A DNA stretch of 64,000 nt, from the NCBI RefSeq assembly GCF_900110065.1, contig NZ_FOCI01000006.1, forward strand, positions 62,001-126,000, read 5' to 3'. This document shows, one piece after another, positions 51,389 to 60,349 of the stretch. Within the stretch, counting starts at the first letter, position 1; each line of letters opens with the position of its first letter. This DNA is from Loktanella fryxellensis (GTDB lineage Bacteria > Pseudomonadota > Alphaproteobacteria > Rhodobacterales > Rhodobacteraceae). A model generated the notes under the pieces. The model ran no database searches. It had not been told where the DNA came from and was given only the letters and a program-made list of their open reading frames with translations. The position numbers and the translations under genes are program-made.

Positions 51389-52189
51389 CTACATCGCCCG
51401 CAGGGCCGCCGCGCTGGTGCGCAGCTGGTCCGTCAGCACGTCGCGGAACCCTGCGCCCTTGTCGGTGCGGAACGGGTTCGGTCCGGGGGCATTCGTTTCG
51501 AGTATCACCGGACCCGCATAGCCGACGTCGCGCAGCGCGGCGATGTGGGCGGCAAAGTCGGTGTGCCCCGACCTCACCCCTTCGCGGTTGCTGTCCGCCA
51601 CGTGATAGAGGCCGAGGTGCGATCCCGCCTGCCGCAGGGCTCCCGCCGGGTCCGCCTCCTCAATGTTCATGTGATAGGCGTCGGCCAGCAGCGACAGGTT
51701 GTCCGCCCCCACCGCGCGGCACAGCGCCAGCCCCTGCGCCACGGTGCGCACCTGATGCGTCTCGTAGCGGTTGAGGATTTCGAACACGACGCGCAAGCCG
51801 CGCCTGTCCGCCATCGCGCAGATCTCTGTGACGCTGGCGATCAGATGCGCGTCCTCCTCGGCTTGCGTGCCGATGGGCGCGATCCGCCCGACCTGCCCGT
51901 GGCAGGACAGCAGCGGGCTGCCCACGGCTGCCGCGAAGTCCACGAGGCGGCGGTAGTAATCCAGCCCCGCCGCGCGGACGCCTGCGTCGGGGTGCGCGAT
52001 GTCGGCGTCACCGGGCGTCAGGCAGAACACCTCCAACCCCTGCGCGTCCAGCGTGCGGCGCACGTCGTCCGCATCCTGCGTCACGTCGCCGAACAACTCC
52101 ACACCGTCCAGCCCGGCGGCCCTCAGCCGGGCAGCGGTGTCGGCCAGCGGCTCTCCGCCAAAGATCCACGTGCAGCATCCGATCTGCAT
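51389..52189 (-). CDS. Sugar phosphate isomerase/epimerase (xylose isomerase-like TIM barrel)
   Basis: A 266-residue AP endonuclease-2/xylose-isomerase-like TIM barrel. Metal-ligand candidates are the Glu in VVFEILNRYETH, the Asp/His in LLADAYHMNIEE, His in LGLYHVADSNR and Glu in GPVILETNAPG. Members include 2-keto-myo-inositol isomerase (IolI), IolE and hydroxypyruvate isomerase-like enzymes. Placement next to iolG favours an IolI-like or 3-keto-glycoside-processing role. ATG at 52189 is preceded by CGGATGCTGCACGTGG-type DNA without a strong site; the stop of iolG lies 4 bp upstream, so coupling is likely. Confidence 0.85.
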   Translation of the reverse strand: MQIGCCTWIFGGEPLADTAARLRAAGLDGVELFGDVTQDADDVRRTLDAQGLEVFCLTPGDADIAHPDAGVRAAGLDYYRRLVDFAAAVGSPLLSCHGQVGRIAPIGTQAEEDAHLIASVTEICAMADRRGLRVVFEILNRYETHQVRTVAQGLALCRAVGADNLSLLADAYHMNIEEADPAGALRQAGSHLGLYHVADSNREGVRSGHTDFAAHIAALRDVGYAGPVILETNAPGPNPFRTDKGAGFRDVLTDQLRTSAAALRAM

Positions 52190-52193
52190 CGCC

Positions 52194-53198
52194 TCACGCC
52201 CCCGGCAGATCGGCCAGCCGCACCGGACGACCTTCGCGGAGCGAGATGTTCGCCGCCTCTGCCAGCGCCAGCGCGTTGACGCCGTCCTGCACCGTGGCGG
52301 GCGGCGGAGTGCCGTCCAGCACCGCATCGAGGAACGCGGCCCATTCTGTCTGGTAGGCCTTCATGTACCGCTCGAGGAAGAACAGCTGCGGCTTTGCCCC
52401 CGTCACACCGCCCGCCGTCGATTTGACCACCGTGGATTCGAGCTGGTTGCCCACGGACAACAGCCCCTCGGACCCCAGCAGTTCCAGCCGCTGGTCGTAA
52501 CCGAACACGGCGCGGCGCGAGTTGCGGATCGTGGCGATGCGCCCGTCCGCATAGGTCAGGATCACCACGGCGGTGTCGACGTCGCCCGCCGCACCGATTT
52601 CCGGGTCGATCAGGCTCGATCCGGTGGCGAAGACCGCTTCCGGCATCCCGAACAGCCATGCGCACATGTCGAAGTCGTGGATCATCATGTCGCGGAACAG
52701 CCCGCCCGACACCTTCACGTAGGACACCGGCGGCGGGGCCGGGTCGTAGGACGTGACGGCGAGCAATTCACCCTTGCCGATCTCGCCCGCATCAAAGGCC
52801 GTCTTCACGGCGGCGAAGTTGGGATCGAACCGGCGGTTGAAGCCCATCATGGCGGGCCGTCCCGCCGCCGCGACGCTGGCCTGCACCCGGCGCGCACGGT
52901 CGAGGTTCAGGTCGATGGGCTTTTCGCAGAACACCGCCTTGCCTGCCGCGATGGCGCGTTCGATCAGGTCGGCGTGGGTGTCGGTGGACGATGCGATCAG
53001 CACCGCGTCGATGGCCGGGTCTGACAGGATGTCGTCGGCGCTGCGCACCGCGATGCCGTGGGCGTCGGCCAGCGCGGTTGCGGCCTCCGCCATCACGTCG
53101 GTCACGGCGACCAGCTTGGCGCGCGGATCGCTGGCGATGGACGCGGCGTGCACCTTGCCGATGCGGCCAGCCCCGAAAAGGGCGATGTTCAGGGTCAT
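52194..53198 (-). CDS. iolG: Inositol 2-dehydrogenase IolG
   Basis: A 334-residue Gfo/Idh/MocA dehydrogenase that oxidises myo-inositol to scyllo-inosose with NAD. It has the Rossmann motif ALFGAGRIGKVHA (about residues 6-18), the EKP motif in VFCEKPIDLN (92-94), FNRRFDPNFAAVK and the proton-relay region GGLFRDMMIHDFDMCAWL, matching bacterial IolG closely. ATG at 53198 overlaps the stop of the second Gfo/Idh/MocA gene (ATGA). It belongs to the operon divergent from iolR, opposite to iolCDEB, and is presumably controlled by the operator at 54381-54394. Confidence 0.92.
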   Translation of the reverse strand: MTLNIALFGAGRIGKVHAASIASDPRAKLVAVTDVMAEAATALADAHGIAVRSADDILSDPAIDAVLIASSTDTHADLIERAIAAGKAVFCEKPIDLNLDRARRVQASVAAAGRPAMMGFNRRFDPNFAAVKTAFDAGEIGKGELLAVTSYDPAPPPVSYVKVSGGLFRDMMIHDFDMCAWLFGMPEAVFATGSSLIDPEIGAAGDVDTAVVILTYADGRIATIRNSRRAVFGYDQRLELLGSEGLLSVGNQLESTVVKSTAGGVTGAKPQLFFLERYMKAYQTEWAAFLDAVLDGTPPPATVQDGVNALALAEAANISLREGRPVRLADLPGA

Positions 53199-54352
53199 GG
53201 ATGATCTCCGGCTTGTGTGACGGTGACACGCTGCCCGCTGCGGGCGGCGCTGTCGATGGCGTGGATGACGGCCTCGAAGGCGAGCGCGTCGGTGAATGTC
53301 GGCGCATGGCGTGGCCCGCCAGCGATGCCGCGCAGGAACGCCGCGACTTCGATCGTCTTGAGGTCGAGGAAGCCGAGCTGATGCCCCGCCGCCGGCACGA
53401 AGTCGCCATAGGGCGGGTGCGCGGGGCCGGTCAGGATGGTACGGAACCCCTGCATCGCCGCAGGCCCGGTCGACTGGAACAGGTGCAGCTCGTTCATCCG
53501 CTCTTGCTGATACGTCAGCATGCCGGTGGTGCCGTGCACCTCCCAGTCGAGGCGGCTCTTGCGGCCCCATGCAGCGCGCGAGGTGCACAGCGTCCCCTGC
53601 GCGCCGCTGGCAAAGCGGACGACGGCGGAGGCCGTATCCTCGTTCTCGACCGCAGCATGGCCGATGCCGTCGGGCAGGGGGCGGGTGGCATGGATGACCT
53701 GCGTGTCCGCGATCAGGCTGTCGATCGGCCCCATCAGGCCGTAGGCCAGCGACACGAGGTGGCATCCCAGATCGCCCAGCGCCCCCAGACCCGCCTGCGC
53801 ACGGGTCGCCCGCCACGTCCACGGCAGGGTCGCGTCGGCCTGATAATCCTCGTCCACCCAGCCCCGGAAATGCACGGGCGTCCCGATGGCACCGTCGGCG
53901 ATCAGGCGGCGGGCATGCTGGAACGCCGGGTTGTGGGTGTAATTGTAGCCAACCATCGTCTGCACGTCCGCGCCCCGCGCCGCACCCTCCATCGCGCGGG
54001 CCTGATCCAGCGTCAGGGCGAGGGGTTTTTCGCAATGCACATGCTTGCCCGCCGCGATGGCCGCCAGCGCCATGTCGTGATGCAGGGCGTTGGGCGTGGT
54101 GATCGCCACGATGTCCACGTCCGGCGATGCGACCAGCGCGCGCCAGTCCGACGTGGCCCGCGCAAAGCCGAACTGGGTGGCCATCCGGTCGGCGGCTGCG
54201 TCGGTCGCGTCGCACAGCATCGCCAGCCGCACCGGGGCCAGATCGCCGAACACGGCAGGGGCAGCGCGATAGGCCAGCGCATGGGCCTTGCCCATGTAGC
54301 CGGTGCCGATCAGGCCGATCCCAAGGGTCCTCGCCGCCTTTGAATCTGGCAT
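53195..54352 (-). CDS. Gfo/Idh/MocA family oxidoreductase
   Basis: A 385-residue NAD(P)-dependent dehydrogenase: Rossmann motif LGIGLIGTGYMGKAHALAY, EKP in HVHCEKPLALTLDQ, and MVGYNYTHNPAFQHARRLI in the C-terminal domain, plus LGALGDLGCHLVSLAYGL. Length and motifs resemble inositol- or glucoside-oxidising members (scyllo-inositol or glycoside 3-dehydrogenases). ATG at 54352 (MPDSKAARTLGIG) is used; an 18-bp longer GTG-type reading is possible. As first gene of the minus operon it lies just downstream of the IolR-type site. Pairing with GH3 and IolG suggests use of an alternative inositol stereoisomer or an inositol glycoside. Confidence 0.88.
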   Translation of the reverse strand: MPDSKAARTLGIGLIGTGYMGKAHALAYRAAPAVFGDLAPVRLAMLCDATDAAADRMATQFGFARATSDWRALVASPDVDIVAITTPNALHHDMALAAIAAGKHVHCEKPLALTLDQARAMEGAARGADVQTMVGYNYTHNPAFQHARRLIADGAIGTPVHFRGWVDEDYQADATLPWTWRATRAQAGLGALGDLGCHLVSLAYGLMGPIDSLIADTQVIHATRPLPDGIGHAAVENEDTASAVVRFASGAQGTLCTSRAAWGRKSRLDWEVHGTTGMLTYQQERMNELHLFQSTGPAAMQGFRTILTGPAHPPYGDFVPAAGHQLGFLDLKTIEVAAFLRGIAGGPRHAPTFTDALAFEAVIHAIDSAARSGQRVTVTQAGDHP

Positions 54353-54380
54353 CGCCGTCCCCCCTCCCAAAGGTCAAATC

Positions 54381-54394
54381 AGAATATTTGTTCC
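54381..54394. promoter_or_regulatory. Putative IolR operator (AGAA-N6-TTCC) between divergent genes
   Basis: The 14-bp site reads AGAATATTTGTTCC, one base away from the GGAA-N6-TTCC motif reported for the RpiR-type inositol regulator IolR in rhizobia. It lies 29 bp upstream of the Gfo/Idh/MocA start and 49 bp upstream of the rpiR-type start, in an unusually AT-rich island, so one bound regulator could control both directions. Confidence 0.6.
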
Positions 54395-54442
54395 ATTTGC
54401 TTCATCGGGGCATTGCGGTATCCTGTCAAGGGGGAGCACCAG

Positions 54443-55303
54443 ATGACCGACGCCACGACCGACACCACGACTGACACCACGTCCGACACGCCGACGCCGC
54501 CCGCCACCGTGGCCGATGTGCTGGCCCGCCTCGACCACTTGTCGGCGACCCTGCCCAAGCGGTTGCGCCAATGTGCCGACCAGTTGCGCGGCAATCTGGA
54601 TCTGGTGGCGGTGTCCACGGTGGCCGACATGGCGGCGGCGGCAGATGTGGCGCCCTCCGCCTATATGCGGTTCTGTCAGGCGCTGGGGTTCCGCGGCTAT
54701 TCGGACATGCAGGCGCTGTTCCGTCGTGACTATGCCCAGCAGCGCCCCGACTATGCCGAACGGCTGGGTCTGCTGCGGGCGCGGGGCCAGCACGGCAGCG
54801 CCCGCCTGCTGGCCGATTTCGTCGAGGCGGGCCAGCAATCACTGACCGCCCTGTCGGCGCACGTCGATCTGGCGCTGGTGGCCCATGTGGTCGACCGGCT
54901 GGGCCAAGCCGACGTGCTGCATCTGGTCGGCACGCGCCGCGCCTATCCCGTCGTCAGCTACATGGGCTACATGCTGCAAAAGATGGAGATTCCCTGCATC
55001 CTGCACACCGGGACCGCAGGGGTCGATTTCACCGCCGCGATCCGGCCTGCGGACGCGCTCTTTGCCGTCACCTTCGCGCCCTACGCGCCGGAAACGCGCC
55101 GCATCGCCACGGCGGCCCATGCGGCGGGCGCCCCGGTGTTCCTGCTGACTGACGCCGCTGATTGCCCGCTGGCAGGCATCGCCACCGCCAACCTGATCGC
55201 ACGCGAAGTGGACGTGGGCGCGTTCCGCGTGCCGACCGCCGCCATGACCCTCGTTACCAGCATCGCGGTGGCGCTGGGTGGCGCGCGCGGCGCATCCGAC
55301 TGA
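54443..55303 (+). CDS. iolR: MurR/RpiR-family regulator, probable IolR
   Basis: A 286-residue regulator with an N-terminal RpiR-type HTH (STVADMAAAADVAPSAYMRF then CQALGFRGYSDMQALFR, about residues 52-89) and a C-terminal SIS sugar-phosphate-binding domain (VLHLVGTRRAYPVVSYMGYM, then FAVTFAPYAPETRRI). The first ~15 residues are a Thr/Asp-rich repeat with no known role. ATG at 54443 follows GGGGGAGCACC. Position between the iolG operon and the iol transporter operon, with matching operators on both sides, supports the role of inositol repressor responding to a phosphorylated catabolite. The symbol is assigned by context. Confidence 0.85.
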   Translation: MTDATTDTTTDTTSDTPTPPATVADVLARLDHLSATLPKRLRQCADQLRGNLDLVAVSTVADMAAAADVAPSAYMRFCQALGFRGYSDMQALFRRDYAQQRPDYAERLGLLRARGQHGSARLLADFVEAGQQSLTALSAHVDLALVAHVVDRLGQADVLHLVGTRRAYPVVSYMGYMLQKMEIPCILHTGTAGVDFTAAIRPADALFAVTFAPYAPETRRIATAAHAAGAPVFLLTDAADCPLAGIATANLIAREVDVGAFRVPTAAMTLVTSIAVALGGARGASD

Positions 55304-55329
55304 AACAGGGTTGCGCGCCCGCATTTTTT

Positions 55330-55343
55330 GGAACATAAATTCC
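55330..55343. promoter_or_regulatory. Putative IolR operator (perfect GGAA-N6-TTCC)
   Basis: GGAACATAAATTCC is an exact GGAA-N6-TTCC palindrome and extends to TTGGAA/TTCCAA on its flanks. It lies 27 bp after the rpiR-type gene and ~157 bp before the transporter binding-protein start, in an AT-rich pocket. It should mediate repression of the transporter-iolCDEB transcript by the neighbouring regulator. Confidence 0.7.
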
Positions 55344-55499
55344 AAATCGAACCGGACATCGAGTCGCCCGCCCCGAGGAGGGGAGCGGTCCGACCCCCGG
55401 CCAGATGCATCCCGAACCGGCGCCAGCCGGCCAATCACAGCACCGGCCCCGTGCCGGACGTCGGGCGCACGCACCGCCCCAACGATCCAGGGAGGATCC

Positions 55500-56426
55500 A
55501 TGACCCACTTCGTCAAGGCGGCAGTCGCCGCCATCGCATTCGCCGCTGCCGCCCCCGCCATGGCGCAGAACATCGTCGTCGTGACCCACGGTCAGGCCAA
55601 TGACCCGTTCTGGTCCGTGGTCAAGAACGGCGTGGACAAGGCCGCAGCCGATACCGGTGCGACCGTGGAATACCGCGCGCCGGAAACCTTCGACATGGTG
55701 GCGATGAGCCAGCTGATCGACGCCGCCGTGAACCAGGAACCCGATGGCCTCGTGGTGTCGATCCCCGATGCGGACGCGCTGCGCCCGGCCATCGAACGCG
55801 CCGTCGCCGCAGGCATCCCGGTCATCTCGATGAACTCCGGCTCCGACGTCTCCGCCGATTTCGGTGCGCTGCTGCACGTCGGTCAGGATGAATTCGACGC
55901 AGGCCGCATCGCCGGAGAGGCGCTGGCCGAAATGGGCGGCACCACCGCGATCTGCGTCAACCAGGAGGTCGGCAACGTCTCTCTCGACCTGCGCTGCGAA
56001 GGCTTCACCGAAGGCTTCGGTGGCACGGTCGAGGTCGTCCCCACCGCCAACGATCCCGCACAGGTTGAGGCGACGGTGACCGCCGCCCTGCAGTCCAATC
56101 CCGAGATCGACACGATCATGGGTCTGGGCGCCGCACTGGTGGGCGAGCCGTCCATCGCCGCAGTCGAGGCCGTGGGCCGCGCCGGTGAAGTCATGATCGG
56201 AACCTTCGATTTGTCGCCGGGCTTTCTCGAGGCCGTGTCGGCCGGCACTGCCGCCTTTGGCATCGACCAGCAGCAGTATCTGCAGGGCTACCTGCCGGTC
56301 GTGTTCCTGGCAATGAACGCGAACTTTGGCCTCGTGCCGGGTGGCAACGTGCCGTCGGGTCCGAACCTCGTCACGCAGGACGAAGCGGCGATGGTGGTCG
56401 AGTTGTCCGCACAGGGTATCCGCTGA
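55500..56426 (+). CDS. Periplasmic sugar-binding protein of an inositol-type ABC transporter
   Basis: A 308-residue solute-binding protein with a Sec signal peptide (MTHFVKAAVAAIAFAAAAPA, cleavage after AMA at residue ~22). The mature part is a type-1 periplasmic-binding-protein fold (NIVVVTHGQANDPFWSVVKN, DGLVVSIPDADALRPAIERA, GTFDLSPGFLEAVSAG, FGIDQQQYLQGYLPVVF), as in ribose/fructose/inositol binders. ATG at 55500 follows a strong GGAGGATCC site. A stable hairpin follows the gene. Context (permease, ATPase, then iolCDEB) makes myo-inositol or a derivative the likely ligand. Confidence 0.92.
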   Translation: MTHFVKAAVAAIAFAAAAPAMAQNIVVVTHGQANDPFWSVVKNGVDKAAADTGATVEYRAPETFDMVAMSQLIDAAVNQEPDGLVVSIPDADALRPAIERAVAAGIPVISMNSGSDVSADFGALLHVGQDEFDAGRIAGEALAEMGGTTAICVNQEVGNVSLDLRCEGFTEGFGGTVEVVPTANDPAQVEATVTAALQSNPEIDTIMGLGAALVGEPSIAAVEAVGRAGEVMIGTFDLSPGFLEAVSAGTAAFGIDQQQYLQGYLPVVFLAMNANFGLVPGGNVPSGPNLVTQDEAAMVVELSAQGIR

Positions 56427-56442
56427 TCGCCTGACCGTCTGC

Positions 56443-56471
56443 GTCGCGGCCCGCACCGGCGGTGCCGCGAC
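56443..56471 (+). terminator. Intercistronic hairpin after the binding-protein gene
   Basis: GTCGCGGC (56443-56450) pairs perfectly with GCCGCGAC (56464-56471); the enclosed bases can add a CCGC/GCGG helix. It lies 16 bp after the binding-protein stop and 41 bp before the permease start. There is no U-tract. Such hairpins commonly protect the binding-protein message and lower permease expression. Confidence 0.55.
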
Positions 56472-56511
56472 GCCCCCAATCCCCAAAGCTCCGCACGAAA
56501 GGGACCCGGCC

Positions 56512-57618
56512 ATGGCCGATACGACCCATATCGCCAAGGACGAACGGATCGGCACCGAATCCTTCGTCAGCCGCCTGATGAAGCGCCCCGAGCTGGGCGC
56601 CATCGCAGGGGCCATCCTTGTGACGCTGTTCTTTCTGTTCACCGCGGACGGGGCGATGTTCACCCTGTCCGGCGTGATGAACTTCATGACGCCTGCAGCC
56701 CAGTTGGGCATCCTCGCCATCGGCGCGGCACTGCTGATGATCGGCGGCGAATTCGATCTGTCCATCGGGTCGATGATCGCCTTTGCGGGCCTGATCTTTG
56801 CCGCCTGCGTGGTCACGCTGGGGCTGCCGCTGATCATCGCAATTCCCGCCACCTTCGCGCTGGCCGCCCTCGCGGGCACCCTCAACGGGGCCATCGTGCT
56901 GAAAACCGGCCTGCCGTCCTTCATCGTGACGCTGGCGTTCCTGTTCATCCTGCGTGGCATCAGCCTCGTCGGGTTGAAGCTGGCGACGGACGGCTCCACC
57001 CAGTTGCGCGGCGTACGCGACGCGGTCGAGGGCGACTTTCTCCGGCCGCTCTTCTCCGGTGATGCGTTCCCTGGGCTTTTCGCCTGGGGCGCACAGGTCG
57101 GCATCGTCGAGACGTTCGCCAACGGATCACCCAAGGTGCCCGGCATCCCGGTGGAGATCCTGTGGTTCATCGCCCTCACGTTGGCCGCGACCTGGGTGCT
57201 GCTGCGCACGCCCTACGGCAACTGGATCTTTGCGTCGGGCGGCGACAGGGCGGCCGCATCCAACTCCGGCGTGCCGGTCCGGCGGGTCAAGATCAGCCTT
57301 TTCGTGCTGACCGCCTGCTGCGCCACCCTCGTCGCCATCATCACCGTGCTGGACGCGGGATCGACCGACGCGCGGCGCGGCTTCATGAAGGAATTCGAGG
57401 CGATCATCGCCGCCGTCATCGGGGGTTGCCTGCTGACCGGTGGCTATGGGTCGGCCATAGGGGCGTTCTTCGGGTCCATCATCTTCGGCATGGTGGTGAT
57501 CGGGCTCAGCTACACCGACTTCGATCAGGACTGGTTTCAGGTGTTCCTCGGCGGCATGCTGCTGATCGCGGTGCTGTTCAACAACTACATCCGCAAACGC
57601 GTGACGGGAGAGCGCTGA
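56512..57618 (+). CDS. ABC sugar transporter permease (inositol-type)
   Basis: A 368-residue inner-membrane permease of the RbsC/FrcC family (BPD_transp_2) with about nine or ten transmembrane helices. Features include [19 protein letters not shown]-like [35 protein letters not shown] and the ATPase-contact region [20 protein letters not shown] followed by [12 protein letters not shown] soluble-looking loop of ~60 residues after helix five ([20 protein letters not shown] onward) is longer than in RbsC but usual for FrcC-like proteins. The stop overlaps the ATPase start by TGATG. Confidence 0.93.
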   Translation: MADTTHIAKDERIGTESFVSRLMKRPELGAIAGAILVTLFFLFTADGAMFTLSGVMNFMTPAAQLGILAIGAALLMIGGEFDLSIGSMIAFAGLIFAACVVTLGLPLIIAIPATFALAALAGTLNGAIVLKTGLPSFIVTLAFLFILRGISLVGLKLATDGSTQLRGVRDAVEGDFLRPLFSGDAFPGLFAWGAQVGIVETFANGSPKVPGIPVEILWFIALTLAATWVLLRTPYGNWIFASGGDRAAASNSGVPVRRVKISLFVLTACCATLVAIITVLDAGSTDARRGFMKEFEAIIAAVIGGCLLTGGYGSAIGAFFGSIIFGMVVIGLSYTDFDQDWFQVFLGGMLLIAVLFNNYIRKRVTGER

Positions 57619-58427
57619 TGACCACCGCACCGATCATCGGCATGACCGATGTGCCACCGATCATCGAGATGTCGGACATCGAAAAGCACTTCGGCAACAT
57701 CATCGCACTGGCGGGCGTCAGCTTCGACGTGCGGGCGGGGGAATGCCACTGTCTGCTGGGCGACAACGGCGCGGGCAAGTCCACCTTCATCAAGACCATG
57801 TCCGGCGTCCACAAACCGACCAAGGGCACGATCCGCGTCAACGGCGCGCCTGTCACCTTTGGCAGCCCGCGCGACGCGATGGAGGCGGGGATCGCCACCG
57901 TGTTCCAGGACCTCGCGATGATCCCGCTGATGAGCGTGACGCGCAACTTCTTCATGGGGCGCGAGCCGACGAAGGGGCGCGGCCCGTTCAGACGCATGGA
58001 CATCAAGGCGGCGAACGCGACCTGTGTGGCCGCCATGCGGTCGATGGGAATCAACCTGCGCGGACCCGATCAGGCCGTGGGCACCCTGTCGGGGGGCGAA
58101 CGCCAGACCGTCGCCATCGCCCGCGCCGTGCATTTCGGCGCAAAGGTGCTGATCCTCGACGAGCCGACCTCGGCCCTTGGCGTGCGCCAGACCAGCAACG
58201 TGCTGGCGACCATCGACCGGGTGCGCAAGCAGGGGGTGGGCGTCGTGTTCATCACCCACAACGTGCGACACGCGATGGCCGTGGGCGACCGTTTCACCGT
58301 GCTGAACCGGGGCCGCACGCTGGGCACCGCCGCGCGGGGCGACATCACGGCAGAGGCGTTGCAGGACATGATGGCGGGCGGTCAGGACATGGCCCTGCTG
58401 GAAGGATCGCTCGGGGGCACCGTATGA
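57618..58427 (+). CDS. ABC sugar transporter ATP-binding protein (single domain, FrcA-like)
   Basis: A 269-residue ATPase with a single nucleotide-binding domain: Walker [11 protein letters not shown]-loop [10 protein letters not shown], signature LSGGERQ, Walker [13 protein letters not shown] and switch His in [11 protein letters not shown]. RbsA/IatA-type sugar ATPases usually carry two fused domains; this one resembles FrcA of the fructose system, so it must act as a homodimer. An N-terminal extension of ~15 residues precedes the domain. Its stop overlaps the iolC start (ATGA), physically linking uptake to catabolism. Confidence 0.93.
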   Translation: MTTAPIIGMTDVPPIIEMSDIEKHFGNIIALAGVSFDVRAGECHCLLGDNGAGKSTFIKTMSGVHKPTKGTIRVNGAPVTFGSPRDAMEAGIATVFQDLAMIPLMSVTRNFFMGREPTKGRGPFRRMDIKAANATCVAAMRSMGINLRGPDQAVGTLSGGERQTVAIARAVHFGAKVLILDEPTSALGVRQTSNVLATIDRVRKQGVGVVFITHNVRHAMAVGDRFTVLNRGRTLGTAARGDITAEALQDMMAGGQDMALLEGSLGGTV

Positions 58428-60349
58428 CCGGCGACACAGGAAAAACGCTCGACCTCATCACCATCGGACGATCCTCGGTGGACCTTTACGGTGCACAGAT
58501 CGGCGGTCGGCTGGAGGAGATGGCGAGTTTTCAGAAGTACATCGGCGGCAGCCCCACCAACATGGCCTCAGGCACCGCGCGTCTGGGCCTGCGCTCCGCC
58601 CTCATCACCCGCGTGGGCGACGAACACATGGGCCGTTTCATCAAGGCGGAGTTGGCGCGCGAAGGCGTGGACACCAGCGGCATCGTCACCGACCCGGACC
58701 GCCTGACGGCGCTGGTGCTCTTGGGCATCCGCGACCAGCAGCGTTTCCCGCTGATCTTCTACCGTGAAAACTGCGCCGACATGGCCCTGTGCGAGGATGA
58801 CATTTCTCCCGACCTGATCGCCCGCTCGCGCAGTGTCGTGGCGACCGGCACACACCTGAGCCATCCGCGCACCCGCGCGGCGGTGCTGAAGGCGCTGACA
58901 CTCGCCCGGCAGCACGGTGCGCGCACCGCGCTCGACATCGACTACCGCCCCAACCTGTGGGGCCTCTCCGGGCATGGCGACGGCGAAAACCGCTTCATCG
59001 CCTCCGACGCCGTGACGCAGGCGCTGCAGGCGACGCTGCACCACTTCGACCTGATCGTGGGCACGGAGGAGGAGTTCCACATCGCCGGTGGCACGACCGA
59101 CACCATCGCGGCACTGCGTGCCGTCCGCGCGGTGTCGGCTGCGGTGCTGGTGTGCAAGCGCGGGGCCGATGGCGCGGTCGCGTTCACCGCCGCGATCCCC
59201 GACACGCTGGACGACGGCATGACGGGGCAGGGGTTCCCGATCGAGGTGTTCAACGTGCTGGGGGCTGGCGACGGGTTCATGTCGGGACTGCTGAAAGGCT
59301 GGCTCGACGACGCCGACTGGCCCACCGCGCTGAAATACGCCAATGCCTGCGGGGCCTTCGCCGTGTCGCGCCACGGCTGCACGCCCGCCTACCCGAGTTG
59401 GGAGGAGTTGCAGTTCTTCCTGTCCCGCCCGCTGACGCAACCCGCCCTGAGGCTGGACGCGGAGCTCGAGCAGGTCCACTGGGCCACCAACCGCCACGAC
59501 GACTGGTCCACCATGCGCGTCTTCGCCTTCGACCACCGGATGCAGTTGGAGGGGTTGGAGGGTGCCACACCCGCCCGCATCGCCGCGTTCAAGGACCTGT
59601 GCCTGACGGCGTGCGCGCAGGTGGCGAATGGGCGGCCCGGTCATGGCCTGCTGTGCGACGACCGGCTGGGGCGCACGGCGCTGCACCGGGCGGCGGACAT
59701 GGGGCTGTGGATCGGACGACCCGTGGAATGGCCCGGCTCCCGTCCTTTGACGCTGGAGCCGGAAATCGGCCCCGACTGCGGCGGCCTGTCCGCATGGCCG
59801 CTGAACCACGTGGTGAAATGCCTGTGCTTCTACCACCCCGACGACCCAGAGGAGATGCGCGCCGAACAGGAGGCGACCGTCCTGCGCCTGTTCCACGCCG
59901 CCCGCCGCAACCGGCTGGAGTTTCTGCTGGAGGTCATTCCCTCCAAGGTCGGCCCCGTGAACGACGCCACCAACGCCGCGATCATCCGCCGCTTCTATGC
60001 CTTGGGCATCTACCCCGACTGGTGGAAGCTGGAGCCGATGACGTCGCACGCCGCATGGACCGCCGCCTGCGACGCCATCACCGACAATGATCCCTATGTG
60101 CGCGGCATCGTCGTGCTGGGGCTGGCGTCCGACGAGGCGGCCTTGGCCGACAGTTTCGCCGTCGCCGCCCGCCATCCGCTGGTCAAGGGGTTCGCCGTGG
60201 GGCGCACCATCTTCGGCGCCGCCGCTGCGCAGTATATGGCGGGCGGGATGACAGACGCGGACGCCGTGCGCGACATGGCCAACCGATACGCCCGCCTGTG
60301 CGCCCTGTGGGACACGGCCCGGGCCACCAGCAAGAGGACTGCCGCATGA
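58424..60349 (+). CDS. iolC: 5-dehydro-2-deoxygluconokinase IolC fused to a DUF2090 domain
   Basis: IolC phosphorylates 5-dehydro-2-deoxy-D-gluconate (DKG) to DKG-6-phosphate. The 641-residue protein is a fusion. Residues ~10-315 form a PfkB/ribokinase kinase with [15 protein letters not shown] (41-55) and the ATP/anion-hole motif [13 protein letters not shown] (~280). Residues ~325-630 form DUF2090, a predicted TIM barrel ([48 protein letters not shown]). The C-terminal domain has been suggested to be an aldolase-like enzyme, and no separate iolJ is present here, so it may cleave the kinase product. The fusion is common in Proteobacteria. Confidence 0.93.
   Translation: MTGDTGKTLDLITIGRSSVDLYGAQIGGRLEEMASFQKYIGGSPTNMASGTARLGLRSALITRVGDEHMGRFIKAELAREGVDTSGIVTDPDRLTALVLLGIRDQQRFPLIFYRENCADMALCEDDISPDLIARSRSVVATGTHLSHPRTRAAVLKALTLARQHGARTALDIDYRPNLWGLSGHGDGENRFIASDAVTQALQATLHHFDLIVGTEEEFHIAGGTTDTIAALRAVRAVSAAVLVCKRGADGAVAFTAAIPDTLDDGMTGQGFPIEVFNVLGAGDGFMSGLLKGWLDDADWPTALKYANACGAFAVSRHGCTPAYPSWEELQFFLSRPLTQPALRLDAELEQVHWATNRHDDWSTMRVFAFDHRMQLEGLEGATPARIAAFKDLCLTACAQVANGRPGHGLLCDDRLGRTALHRAADMGLWIGRPVEWPGSRPLTLEPEIGPDCGGLSAWPLNHVVKCLCFYHPDDPEEMRAEQEATVLRLFHAARRNRLEFLLEVIPSKVGPVNDATNAAIIRRFYALGIYPDWWKLEPMTSHAAWTAACDAITDNDPYVRGIVVLGLASDEAALADSFAVAARHPLVKGFAVGRTIFGAAAAQYMAGGMTDADAVRDMANRYARLCALWDTARATSKRTAA

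Noticed and set aside
48034-51774. 1246-codon plus-strand open frame opposite the GH3 gene
   Set aside because: It is antisense to a full GH3 beta-glucosidase, has no domain similarity and runs out of frame through cobS.
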